NCBI GenBank assembly: GCA_028274465.1
Contig: CM051455.1
Span: 128,251,462 to 128,315,461, forward strand
Direction of reading: 5' to 3'
Source of the DNA: Plantago ovata
Taxonomy: Eukaryota > Streptophyta > Magnoliopsida > Lamiales > Plantaginaceae
DNA length: 64,000 bases
In this document: positions 48,409 to 57,601 of the stretch, piece by piece
Layout of the letters: the number at the start of each line of letters is the position of its first letter
Position numbering within the stretch: the stretch's first letter is position 1
Made by a program: the position numbers and the translations under genes
Notes under the pieces: model-generated
Told to the model about the DNA's origin: nothing
The model's input: the letters and a program-made list of their open reading frames with translations, nothing else
The model's database searches: none

Positions 48409-49303
48409 ATCCCCAATGTATAGAGAGACACATAACACATTAAACAGTCTCGACCGGAATGAATAGGGCCTTTACCCAGACCAGTAGGTAGGAGATGATT
48501 ACGAGTTCAGAGTATATTTCATGCTAGGTGGAAGTGCACTAAACTTATCTGAACATTCTTCATTTATGAGAGTATAAATTAATTAGACATTCTCGCCCAA
48601 TCCGTGTTACATTGGCATTCACAAACGCATCCCAACTTCATAAGTCCCATAGCTAGTGATGTATCTATTCCAGCAACTATAATCAGGTAAAATAATCATC
48701 ACAGATGAACACTTTCGTAGAACGAACCACATAATTATAGACTGGTAAGAAAATGGCTGAAAGTTTTACATCTACGTCAAGAAAAATGGCATATAATCAT
48801 GCAGCCAAATAAGTAATCCTTGCTTCAGATTACTAAATACTTCAATTCCTATACTAAGGGTGAAGTAATTAAGGGGATCCAACACCGGTTGGAGATTCCA
48901 TATATATGCATGTGTCATCATTATTACTACGTAAATCATTCAACTGAAAGAGTTATGATCATAAAAGCTTGATAAATACATGCAAAATTTTGTAGTTAAA
49001 TTGTCTAGCTACTTAATTATTTCAAATCTGGATTAATTTACTCTGAAAGGTACGAGTTATTTCTTTAGGCATGTTAAAGGTTTTGTTAGGTCAAATGTTG
49101 TTGGTTATACATGCTTACTTACAGTCAAGTGATGAGGAAAATTTGTTGTAAATTGGTTAACATTATTATTTGTACTTGTGTTCAATATTTACTTGCGTAC
49201 CTTGCCTATCGTTGCCTTTGACCATCTTTGAAAAAGAAAAAGTGGGTAACTAAATAAACAAACAAAAACCACATATCCATATATTTGAAATTGAAGAGGT
49301 ACT
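48409..49303. other. Intergenic stretch, nothing recognised
   Basis: AT-rich sequence downstream of the minus-strand six-cysteine gene. No open frame, RNA gene or repeat boundary was seen. Confidence 0.45.
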
Positions 49304-49365
49304 CTTCTTTTGGTCAGAAAATAATAATCTTAAAGTGATCTGAATTTAATGAATCTGAACCGAAG

Positions 49366-49857
49366 TCAGCCAACTATAGTACTCTGTGTAAGATGTCGAG
49401 GACATAGGGAGGAATCAATGTAACAGAGCTCCTGATCGATAGCAGTTTGATTGTTGTTGTAGATTATAGAGAGAGCTCTCAGGTGATCAGGTTTCACTTT
49501 TCCTGTTCGCTTGAAATCGCGTTTTACTCGATTGTAGTGAAATCGACAATGTCTCATCATTAGACCGCTGTCCAATAGACAGCCAGGACCTCGAACTGGG
49601 TGGCAGTACTTGTAGGAGTGGCAGTCTAACCAAATCTGTGTCATCCTATTGCTCTGATACTCGGAGGCATGTGGTGGTAATAGCTCCTTCTCTACCCATT
49701 GTCCGTCTTCCCAAACATGATACGAAGTAAGCGGCTGACCATTCACGGCCGCAAACTCCTCCTTAGTCATCAGTGTACTATAAAGGACAACTTGAAGCAT
49801 CATCGATACTGTTATAATCATCACCAATATTGTTGCAATAACCCTTTCGCCGGCCAT
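49366..49857 (-). CDS. Unknown six-cysteine secreted or membrane-anchored protein, copy 1
   Basis: I do not recognise this 163-residue, intronless protein. It starts MAGERVIA at 49857, and residues 6-28 are a strong hydrophobic segment, either a signal peptide or an N-terminal anchor. Six cysteines follow at 79, 85, 93, 104, 145 and 152, with spacing C-x5-C-x7-C-x10-C-x40-C-x6-C. The central block contains WLDCHSY, RGPGC and FHYNR, and an NQT glycosylation sequon lies near residue 136. The paralogue at 63432-63869 keeps all six cysteines at identical spacing, although the two proteins differ at many other sites. That argues for selection on a disulfide-bonded extracellular domain. The function is unknown. 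Confidence 0.72.
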   Translation of the reverse strand: MAGERVIATILVMIITVSMMLQVVLYSTLMTKEEFAAVNGQPLTSYHVWEDGQWVEKELLPPHASEYQSNRMTQIWLDCHSYKYCHPVRGPGCLLDSGLMMRHCRFHYNRVKRDFKRTGKVKPDHLRALSIIYNNNQTAIDQELCYIDSSLCPRHLTQSTIVG

Positions 49858-50094
49858 GTTTAATTAATTAACTGGACGTAGCAAAGCAAGATCGATTTTA
49901 TGTACTTGCACAGAGATACAGAGATAGTAGTTCTCTTGTTTAATTTGGACTCTTGATAGTTTCTTCTCCTTTAGGATTCTTTCTTTCTTGGACTAGGATC
50001 AGCAGTTTAAACATAATAAATATAAATAAAATACAATACCGACCGAATACTAATTGCAGTGAAAGTTGCACGTGTGTTTTTTTTCTAATTTAAT

Positions 50095-50130
50095 AATATA
50101 ATAATAATAATAATAATAATAATATTCACC
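50095..50130. repeat. (AAT)n microsatellite just before the RT fragment
   Basis: A run of AAT units ends directly where the first reverse transcriptase fragment begins. A similar AAT run closes the second copy near 53825-53844. Confidence 0.85.
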
Positions 50131-50762
50131 ATTATACCTTCATTGCTTCTCGACTTCAGTCTGCTGGTTTGCAGACTAAGCTCTTGTGTTCTTCTAGTAT
50201 CACTTCTGTTGGGCCTGCTTTTGATGTGCCCTGTCTTTGTTTGCTGAGACCACAGGTTCTGATATTTTGAGTAACCCCAGTGAGATCGCTGCCCCCAGAC
50301 TTATGAAGAGACTGGCAGATATATATTTCACGAAGGTTGCTGCTTCTGCAGAATCTGTTTTCTCTTTGTCTCCCCGTCAGGTAGCTCTTTGAAAGTCTCA
50401 GCGAGGTGTCCATTCTTCTGATCAGTTGCGTGTCGTTCCTATCTCTGGTTTGGGGCAGACTATAAACGAGAGGACTTACAGGTGTGTTCTGGATTATCGG
50501 CTTGGTGTTGCCTGTTTCCGGTGTCTTCGCCCTGCTCTACTTGCTCTCGGGTTTTCGTTGGAAATGTGTTTGGTGATCATGCGGTGTCGTGTGCTGGGGT
50601 GGTGGGTATCAAGCACCGACATAACCTCATTCGTGATACTCTCTTGGATGTATGTTTCCGATATGGCATTTCTGCTGGTAAGGAAGTAGATATTGGTTGA
50701 GTGACGGGAGTGATAGGTCCCTCCGTCCTGCAGACATGCTCCTTTATGCTTGGGATAGAGGG
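50131..50762 (+). pseudogene. YLDD-type RT element, copy A: C-terminal fragment
   Basis: The fragment shares the C-terminal half of copy B. Across shifting frames it shows IASRLQSAGLQTK, LADIYFTKV, VVPISGLGQTINERTYRCVL, DYRLGVACF, a finger-like FGDHAVSC, IKHRHNLIRDTLLDVC and GKEVDIG. It then runs into an RPAD..LLYAWD-like segment at the junction with the chloroplast sequence. Several frameshifts and stops break it, for example near 50389, 50570 and 50698. The reverse transcriptase core is absent. Copies A and B lie in the same orientation. Confidence 0.78.
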
Positions 50763-50922
50763 CGGTGTGGAAGTAGGTCAACATTTCTATTGGAAAATAG
50801 GAGGTTTCCAAGTCCACGGACAAGTACTTATTACCTCTTGGGTTGTAATTGCTATCTTATTAGGTTCAGCTACTATAGCTATTCGGAACCCACAAACCAT
50901 TCCGACTGGGGGTCAGAATTTC
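50763..50922 (+). pseudogene. atpI: Chloroplast atpI fragment (nuclear plastid DNA)
   Basis: About 160 bp encode an uninterrupted segment of the chloroplast ATP synthase CF0 subunit a: [32 protein letters not shown] and [13 protein letters not shown]. It matches the N-terminal region of AtpI as I know it, with a few differences (K for the usual Q after YW, G for A after VH). In the chloroplast this subunit forms the proton channel; here it is a short nuclear insert between two reverse transcriptase fragments and cannot function. Confidence 0.9.
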
Positions 50923-53845
50923 TATCCTTGGTATCCCGGCTCCTATTGGTGTCGTAGAGCTTGTGGGGCCTGTTGTAGGAGAGCCTAGGGGTCCGCGTGG
51001 GCCGTCCCAGGCACTCGGCGGGGGTTTGGTTCCCCCTTCCTTTGATCTTGCTCTCCTTGACCGCGTCTTTTCGTTGCAAACACGAACGGTCAAGTGCATT
51101 CCTCCTAAGTTGAGGCTTGGGTTTGCTAGAGTTTTTCTTAGTGCTCTGGACCTGGTCCTTGCTTGCCCAGGAGATTTGTCGGCGTGGGTGCAACTGCTCA
51201 TTCTGCCGCGTTGCACCCTGGCTACTTTTGTGTCGTCTGGTAGAGCTCAGCCCCGTTCTGGGAGAGGGAGCGGCGCCAATTTGAGGGCATTTCTAGTGCT
51301 ATTGCTCGTTGGAGAGACCCCGGGGAAAGATTTGGGTTGGTTCGAGACCGTTTTAGTTGCTGTTTATTCTCCTCCTCGGGGGTTTTCAGAGCCTCTCGAT
51401 TCTGAGGAGGCTAATTTATCCCAGTGCATGCGCAAGTTGGGTGACGGACACTTTACGGCTGTTATTAAGTTCCTCACCTCTTCTGGGGTTGCTCCTGATA
51501 CCCCTGACACCTTGGCTGAGTTGGATTCCAAGCACCCACTTGCCCCTCCTCCGGTTGTGCCCTCTTCTTTGCTTGGGGAGGATTCTCTGTCAGTACAGAA
51601 AGACCTTGTGTTGAATAGAATTCGAAACTTCCCCAAAGGTACGTCCTGCGGTCGCGATGGTCTCAGAGCCCAACATTTGTTGGATGTCTTGGGGGGTGCT
51701 GCTACTACGGTTTTTAATGGTCTGTTAGCTTCCATCACTGGGGTCGTTAACCTTTTTCTTTCGGGTAAGTGTCCTAGTCCGCTTTGAGAGTTTATTTCTA
51801 GGCCCCTTTGACTCCTCACGTTAAGCCAGGAGGGGGTATCTGACCCATTGCCGTTGGTACTATTTGGAGGAGGCTGGTCTCTAAGGTTGCCGCTTCTTCT
51901 GTCGGGAACTTGATGACTGCCTACTTGGAGGATTTTCAGTTTGTTGTAGGGGTCTCAAGTGGTTGTGAGGCGGTTCTTCATTCTGTCAACAGGTTTGTGG
52001 AGGCTAGAGGGGTCGAGGTCGGGTTCTCTATGCTTTTGGTGGATTTCAAGAATGCGTTCGACCTTGTTGACAGGAGTGCTCTTCTTCAGGAGACTCGGGT
52101 GCGGTGTCCGTCCATTTCTCCGTGGGTTGAGTTCTGTTATTCTCGGCCTTCTCGGCTTTACTATGGGGATTCGAATCTCTGGTCTTGTCAGGGGGTTCAG
52201 CAAGGGGATCCTTTGGGTCCTTCATTATTTTCTCTTGTCTTGCATCCGTTGATCCATGCTATTCATCAGTCGTGTGAGCTCTCCCTTCAAGCTTGGTATC
52301 TTGACGACGACACTATCACTGGTGACACTCTTATGGTTGCCAAGGCGCTAGATATCATTCAGGTAGATGGGCCAGCCCGGGGGTTGCATCTGAATGTCAG
52401 CAAGACAGAGCTTTTCTGTCCAGTGGAGGACCCTAAGGGAAGGGTTGCTGGCCTTTTCCCCGCTTCTATTTCTCGTCCGCTTCAGGGTGTCAAGCTCCTT
52501 GGGGGCTCTGTTAGTGCAGATTCTAGGTTCTGCTGTGCTTTGGTTGCGAGTCGGGTATCCAAGACCATCTCTCTATTAGAAGTTGTCCGCAAGCTTGATG
52601 ATCCCCAGTGTGAACTTCTTCTTCTTCGCAATTGTGCGGGGGTGGCGAAGTTATCTTATGCTTTGAGGACTTGCCCTCCTTTGTCTTGTGGTGATGCTCT
52701 GGCTCAGTTTTGATCATGCCTTGCGTACTTTCTTGGAGATGATCGTTATTGGTTCAGGGCCTGGTTTCGGGGATTGGCAGTGGCGGCTTGCCACTCTTCC
52801 CATCAGACTTGGAGGTCTTGGGGTCCTGTGTGCGGAGGATGTCAGTCAGTATGCTTTTCTCGCTTCCCGCTTGCAGTCTAGCTCTTTGCAGGATAGGATT
52901 CTGTTGAGGTCCGGGGTTACTTCTTCTGGTCCTACCTTTCAGCCTGCTCTTGACAGTTTCACGACCTTTTGTGGTGTTGATGTTCTCTCTGTTCCATCTA
53001 GCTCTCCTGCCCCCCAGTTTATGAAGTCTTTGGCAAAGAGCTATTTTGGTGTCATTGATGCACATCTGACGTCACGGTATGGGTTGAGTCATCGGCAGAA
53101 GGCTCTTCTTAGTTGTGTTCGTGCCCCTCATGCGCAGGATTACTTATTCACCATTCCTATTGATGGGTTGGGACAGCGGATGAACCCTCGACAATTCCGT
53201 GTTGTGTTGTGTTATCGCCTTGCAGTCCCTTTGTTCCCTGATGGTTCCTCTTGCTCGAGTTGTCATGTGCGACGGATGGACCAGTGGGGTGACCACGCTG
53301 TTCATTGTTCTAGCGAGGTGGGGGTGAAGTTTCGGCACAACCTTGTGCGTGATACCTTGGTTGACATCTGTTCTAAGGTTGGTGTCGTTGTGCGAAAATA
53401 GATCCCTATGGGGTTCCTCTCAGATGATGGACGGGACCTACGCCCGGCAGACTTGTTATTATACAATTGGTCCCAAGGCCGAGACGCTTGCTTGGATGTT
53501 ACGGGTGTCTCTCCTTTTGCTGGTGGGGGTTTGGATTCTTGTGTTCCTGGAGCTGCTTTGCAGTCTGCCGTTCAGAAGAAGAAGAGCAATTATTCTTCTA
53601 AGTGTACAGTGCACGGCTACTCATTCATCCCGTTTGCCTTCTCCGCTTTTGGGGAGCTCGATGAGGAGGCCTTGGCTACTTTTTCGCGCCTTAAGCGCTT
53701 GTGTGTTAGCCATTCCAATGATGTTAGGAGTGGTGTTTTCCTTTTTTCTAGACTTAGCTTTTGTATTCAGAAAGGGGTGGGAGCACAACTTGTCTCCCGA
53801 CTCCCTTCCAATTTTGCGTGATTAATAAAAAATAATAATAATAAG
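50923..53845 (+). mobile_element. YLDD-type non-LTR RT element, copy B, near full-length, decayed
   Basis: This is a 2.9-kb unit with one long damaged gene, annotated separately, ending in an AT-rich tail of AAT units (53825-53844). It has no LTRs or inverted ends. The tail and layout fit a non-LTR retrotransposon. GC content and T-rich, G-rich codon use on the plus strand are unlike the AT-rich flanks. I cannot assign it to a named clade. Confidence 0.65.
50963..53821 (+). pseudogene. Reverse transcriptase polyprotein with YLDD box, CCHC finger and putative nuclease tail
   Basis: The N-terminal part (50963-51784) includes VKCIPPKLRLGFARVFLSAL and PKGTSCGRDGLRAQHLLD. Reverse transcriptase follows: motif A LLVDFKNAFD (52033-52062), motif B QGVQQGDPLGPSLF (near 52190), motif C WYLDDD (YLDD from 52297), then GLHLNVSKTELF and GVKLLGG. 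Downstream are SGPGFGDWQWRLATLP, a CCHC finger C-x2-C-x10-H-x3-C (near 53250-53305), RHNLVRDTLVDIC, RPADLLLYNW and DACLDVTGV, and the end is QKGVGAQLVSRLPSNF. The RPAD...DVTG pattern resembles the core of restriction-like endonucleases in R2/NeSL-type elements; that is inference. Breaks: TGA at 51785, a frameshift near 51798, TGA at 51856, a frameshift near 52710 and TAG at 53399. Confidence 0.8.
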
Positions 53846-54249
53846 GGGCTATTACTTTTGGTACCCCTGCTATTGTTGAGTATTACAGATTAGTCCAGCT
53901 ATATTTTTATTACACGAGACTCCCTTACTAAACCAACTTAATTACATTTTAACCCACGGATTTGACTTTCTGCGCTCTAAGCCCTGGAAATGACATTTAT
54001 GCCCCTGCCGGAATATCAGATTCTGAAAAACCCCAAACAGCTTACCTGCCACGTGAGGACCAATGTGTAATTGATTTTTATAGTTGGGTTAAATTTGAAA
54101 ATACAAGATCTGACCGTTAAAAACGTATAGTAGCCATTGGGATTAGAATATTAGCCTATTTAAACCCCTCAAAACTCCATTTTTCTTCACTTTTAACACT
54201 ACAAACTCACCTATATTTCCCTCACACTCTCTAGCCTACAGAAATTGAG

Positions 54250-54678
54250 ATGAACTCCTCAATGAAGTCGAGTAATCTTCGTCCCGATTGCAAGAATGTA
54301 AGGTGTCGAAAGCGTACGGTGTTATGCGTTGCTAGCGATGGAAGGTTTTTCTGGAATTGTCCAACTCATGGGTTCTCTGATTGGACAAACGAGCAAGAAA
54401 GCTTTCCAACGGAGAGAAGGGAAATATTGCAACCAAAGGTGTTGTGGGAGTATGTTCCATCCGGTCATTGTCGTGAAGAAGTCCAACAGAATGAAGTAAG
54501 AGAGCAAGATAAAGAAGCAGAAATGCCAAGAGGAAGAAAAGTTGAAAAGTCCAAACAGAGAGACACAGCTGCGCATTTTCATGATGAAAAATACACTGTA
54601 ATAAGGCAATTAATCTGCCTAAATTTGGTGTTGTTAGCTTTGTACCTTACAGTGCAAATTATGAAGTCATTCATGTAG
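54250..54678 (+). CDS. GRF-type zinc-finger protein with C-terminal membrane segment (MULE accessory gene)
   Basis: The protein has 142 residues and is intronless. Residues 10-55 carry a GRF-like finger, with CKNVRCRKRTVLCVASDGRF and FWNCP followed by DW, as in the short plant proteins often annotated At4g04775-like. Residues 80-110 are highly charged and probably coiled, and residues 118-138 (a LICLNLVLLALYLTVQI segment) are a likely membrane anchor. The second half of the finger reads HGFSDW where a cysteine or histidine ligand is often seen. It converges on the MULE transposase gene, as mudrB does on mudrA in maize MuDR, although the proteins are not alike. Function in transposition is unproven. 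Confidence 0.72.
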   Translation: MNSSMKSSNLRPDCKNVRCRKRTVLCVASDGRFFWNCPTHGFSDWTNEQESFPTERREILQPKVLWEYVPSGHCREEVQQNEVREQDKEAEMPRGRKVEKSKQRDTAAHFHDEKYTVIRQLICLNLVLLALYLTVQIMKSFM

Positions 54679-54913
54679 ATAAATATTCATTGTCAAATTC
54701 AATGTAACATGGTATTGTTTAGTGCTATTTCAATTGACTTAACCATACATAGTATCCCACATAAATCACAAAATCATGGCAAAACAGGACAACTATTTTA
54801 ACAATATCCAACTCTAGAGTAAATGAAGTTCAATATCCAACTCTAGCAAAACATAACCATATCAAAACATGAAGTTCTAGTAGATGACTGACTCTACAAG
54901 TTAAGGATCCCAT

Positions 54914-57598
54914 TCAAGCTTTAGCCTTCCCCTTTGCTTTCCTACTGGTCTCACTCCTAGTTGCTGGTTTCTTGGCATTGCTAGAAGACTCTCCATCAGT
55001 CCTCTTTCTCTTCTTTGTGACCTGCATAGCAAGTCAAAATTTGAGCAGCAATTCAACATACATGCAGACTATCCAACTCTCATAATAATACAGCAATATT
55101 CATCAATTAAACATAAAATGGTTCAGTACACAAACTGGATGGAGTAACTTACAGTTGGATTAGTAGCTGGAGCATGCTTAGTTGTAGGCTTAGTAGTTGT
55201 TGTCTTCACCTTGGCTTTGCCCTTTCCTTTGTTCTTAGCCTGAAAACATACCACACATTTTAGTTAATGACATGGACATTTGTATGGCAAATATAAGAAT
55301 GCATACACAAAATACATACCACTGTTGGACAGGTAGGCTTTGTATGACCTCGTTCTCCACACAAACTGCACCTCTTTTGTTTTCTTTGCAAATGCAGTGG
55401 AGTCTTTGACTGAGGAGCTTCAGAGGGATGTCTGATTCTACTTTTCTTTGGCCTCCCAGGTTTCTTCTCAATTACAGGTGGAGAGCAAGTGTCCTTGGTG
55501 ATATTGTTAGGCCAGAACCTGTGATCTGGGACTGGTAGTAGTGTGAAATCATAGGTTCTCAAGTAGGCCTCTTTGGTGTGATTCCAACTAACATATTTCT
55601 CTGCTTCTTCCCTGTTGTGAGTAATGGCCACCCAGGCATGTCTACAAGGGATCCCAGTTATGTCCCATCTGTTACAGTTGCAACTCCTAGTTTCCATGTT
55701 GACACAGAATGTGAAGTTGTAGTCTTCTATCTCAAATATTGGCCCAGCTTCTGACTTTAAGACAAGCCTCCTAGATGCTTCAAAGTTTTCATTCAATTTG
55801 TCAACACTTTTGGCATCAGACTAGTGGAACATTTCTCACCAAGTTTCTTCCTAAGCACAACTCTCCTCATAACCTGTCCTCTAAGGTCCTATACACATAA
55901 CATATACAGAACATGCATTAAACACTCAAATACAGTAGCATACACAGACAAATAAAAGAGAAAAGATGGAAGGGATGAGTTATTACCTCCAACAAGTTGA
56001 GGATAGAATAGGCCCTCAGTGGTAGCACCCAAGAATTGAAGCATTCACTAAGATTGTTAGTGCAATGATCAATCTTGGGTGTTGGATCAAATGAATGTCT
56101 AGCCCATTCTGTTAGAGGAATGTCATCCAAGTAAGCAAATGCCTCCTCACTTATCTGCCTTATCTTAGCCATTGCTTTGTTGTGCCCATAAGCTGTGTAA
56201 GAAGTTGCAGCTTGCCAATAGAATTTCCTAAGGAGAATGTTGCCCCATTTGAGCTTGAAATTGTCGTATATATGTTTTGCACACCTTCTATTGTAGACAT
56301 TTGGTGCATTCTCATCAATCACAGACACCAATCCCTAAACAAATAGCAAACCAGACATTAGAAAGTAAACATTGCCTACAAATGTTAGAGCATTAAAAGT
56401 AAATAAAGTCTACAAGTAACAACAAACCTTGCATCTGTCGGCCATAAAATGCCAATGCTTCTCAGAATCCCAAGGTCCCACAAACATCTCTAGGCAATGT
56501 AAGAAGAATCCCCAAGAGTCTTTGCACTCTGACTCCACTACAGCCCAGGCAAGTGGATATAAGCCATAGTTGGCATCAGTGGACACTGCACAGAGAAGCA
56601 CACCCCCATACTTGCCTTTCAAGTGGCAACCGTCAAAGAATAGAAAGGGAGAGCACCCTCCTAAAAAGCCCTTCTTCAAGCCATCCAATCCACAGAAGAT
56701 CCTCTTAAACAATGGTGGCCTCTCTATGTCAGGAGTTACATCTAATTCACAGATGGAGCCTGGATTACTTCTTATCACCATCTCCCTACATTTAGGGATC
56801 AGTCTGAAACCCTCTTCAGGGTTGCCACCCATGATTAACATGGCCTTCTCTCTGCCTCTCCAGACTTTCATATATGGTACCTGAACTCCTATCTTTATGT
56901 TGACCCACCTCTCTAACTTCTTGGCAGACTGGTTTGGGTGCTCCTTTAGTTGAACAACAAACTTCTTGGCTAGCCAGTTTGAATCAGCTGCCCTGGGATC
57001 CACCCTTCTGACACATCTATGAGTTGGCTCATATTTCTTGATCACATCATCATCAAGTGAACTGGCATGAATATACCATGGGCATCCTTTCCTCTTTGCA
57101 GCACAGTGGGCAGTATATCTGAAAGTTAAACAAGTCAACAAGAGATAAATAGAGTTAAACAAGCAAACAAGTAGTAAATGATATTGAAAGCATTGAAACT
57201 GAAACTATAAATAGAGTTCCATACCTGGTCTTCTCATTCTTTTGCATTGCTAATGTAAAGTCTCTCTTTAACACAAAGTCTTTCATTCTAGTCCTCAGGT
57301 CAGCTACACAGGTGAACAACTGCCCCACCTTAAAATCTTCACCATCCCATTCAGTGTTGTTCTCCTCAAATTCATCCCCTACAAATCCAGTCTCCTCTAT
57401 CAAAACCTCCTCACTCAGATAACCAATATCCTCATTCTCACCTTTCTTATTCACTATTGGATCCTGAACAAGTTCAGGCTTCTCATTTTGGACACCAGAT
57501 GGCCCAGCCTCATCCTCATTAGGATCATTCTCATCAGGATCATTGGTTGTGTTTAGCTTGACTGGAGTGGATCCTGAACAAGTTCAGGCTTCTCATTT
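54914..57598 (-). pseudogene. mudrA-like: MULE transposase (MURA-like), six exons, frameshifted and N-terminally truncated
   Basis: Transposase of the Mutator superfamily, a DDE-type nuclease. Minus-strand exons: 57225 to about 57598, 56428-57118, 55987-56334, 55320-55888, 55153-55239 and 54914-55021. Exon 2 holds the DNA-binding part (AAKRKGCPWYIHAS, THRC) and the catalytic start (LFFDGCHLKGKYGG, DANYGLYPLAWAVVE, DSWGFFLHCLE). Exon 3 has ARHSFDPTPKIDHCTNNLSE. Exon 4 has the SWIM finger (CNCNRWDITGIPCRHAW) and a CCHC knuckle (CSLCGERGHTKPTC). The last exons give a Lys/Thr-rich tail. A one-base frameshift lies near 55810-55825 in exon 4. Upstream, the reading frame ends in a duplicated stretch at the Copia junction, so the start codon is lost. 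Confidence 0.85.
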
Positions 57599-57601
57599 TG
57601 G
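57459..57601 (+). repeat. 33-bp direct repeat at the MULE-Copia junction
   Basis: A 33-bp segment beginning GGATCCTGAACAAGTTCAGG occurs at 57459-57491 and again at 57569-57601, exactly at the point where MULE sequence gives way to Copia sequence. The first copy encodes part of the MULE transposase; the second is out of its native context. Confidence 0.88.

Larger units (their letters stand above)
53846..57600 (-). mobile_element. Mutator-like element (MULE) with convergent genes, right end lost
   Basis: A MURA-type transposase gene on the minus strand and a small zinc-finger gene on the plus strand face each other. The left end probably starts GGGGCTATTACTTTTGGTAC near 53846, like many MULE termini. 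The matching right end is missing: the transposase N-terminus breaks off at about 57600, where Copia sequence begins after a 33-bp duplicated segment. Confidence 0.75.
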
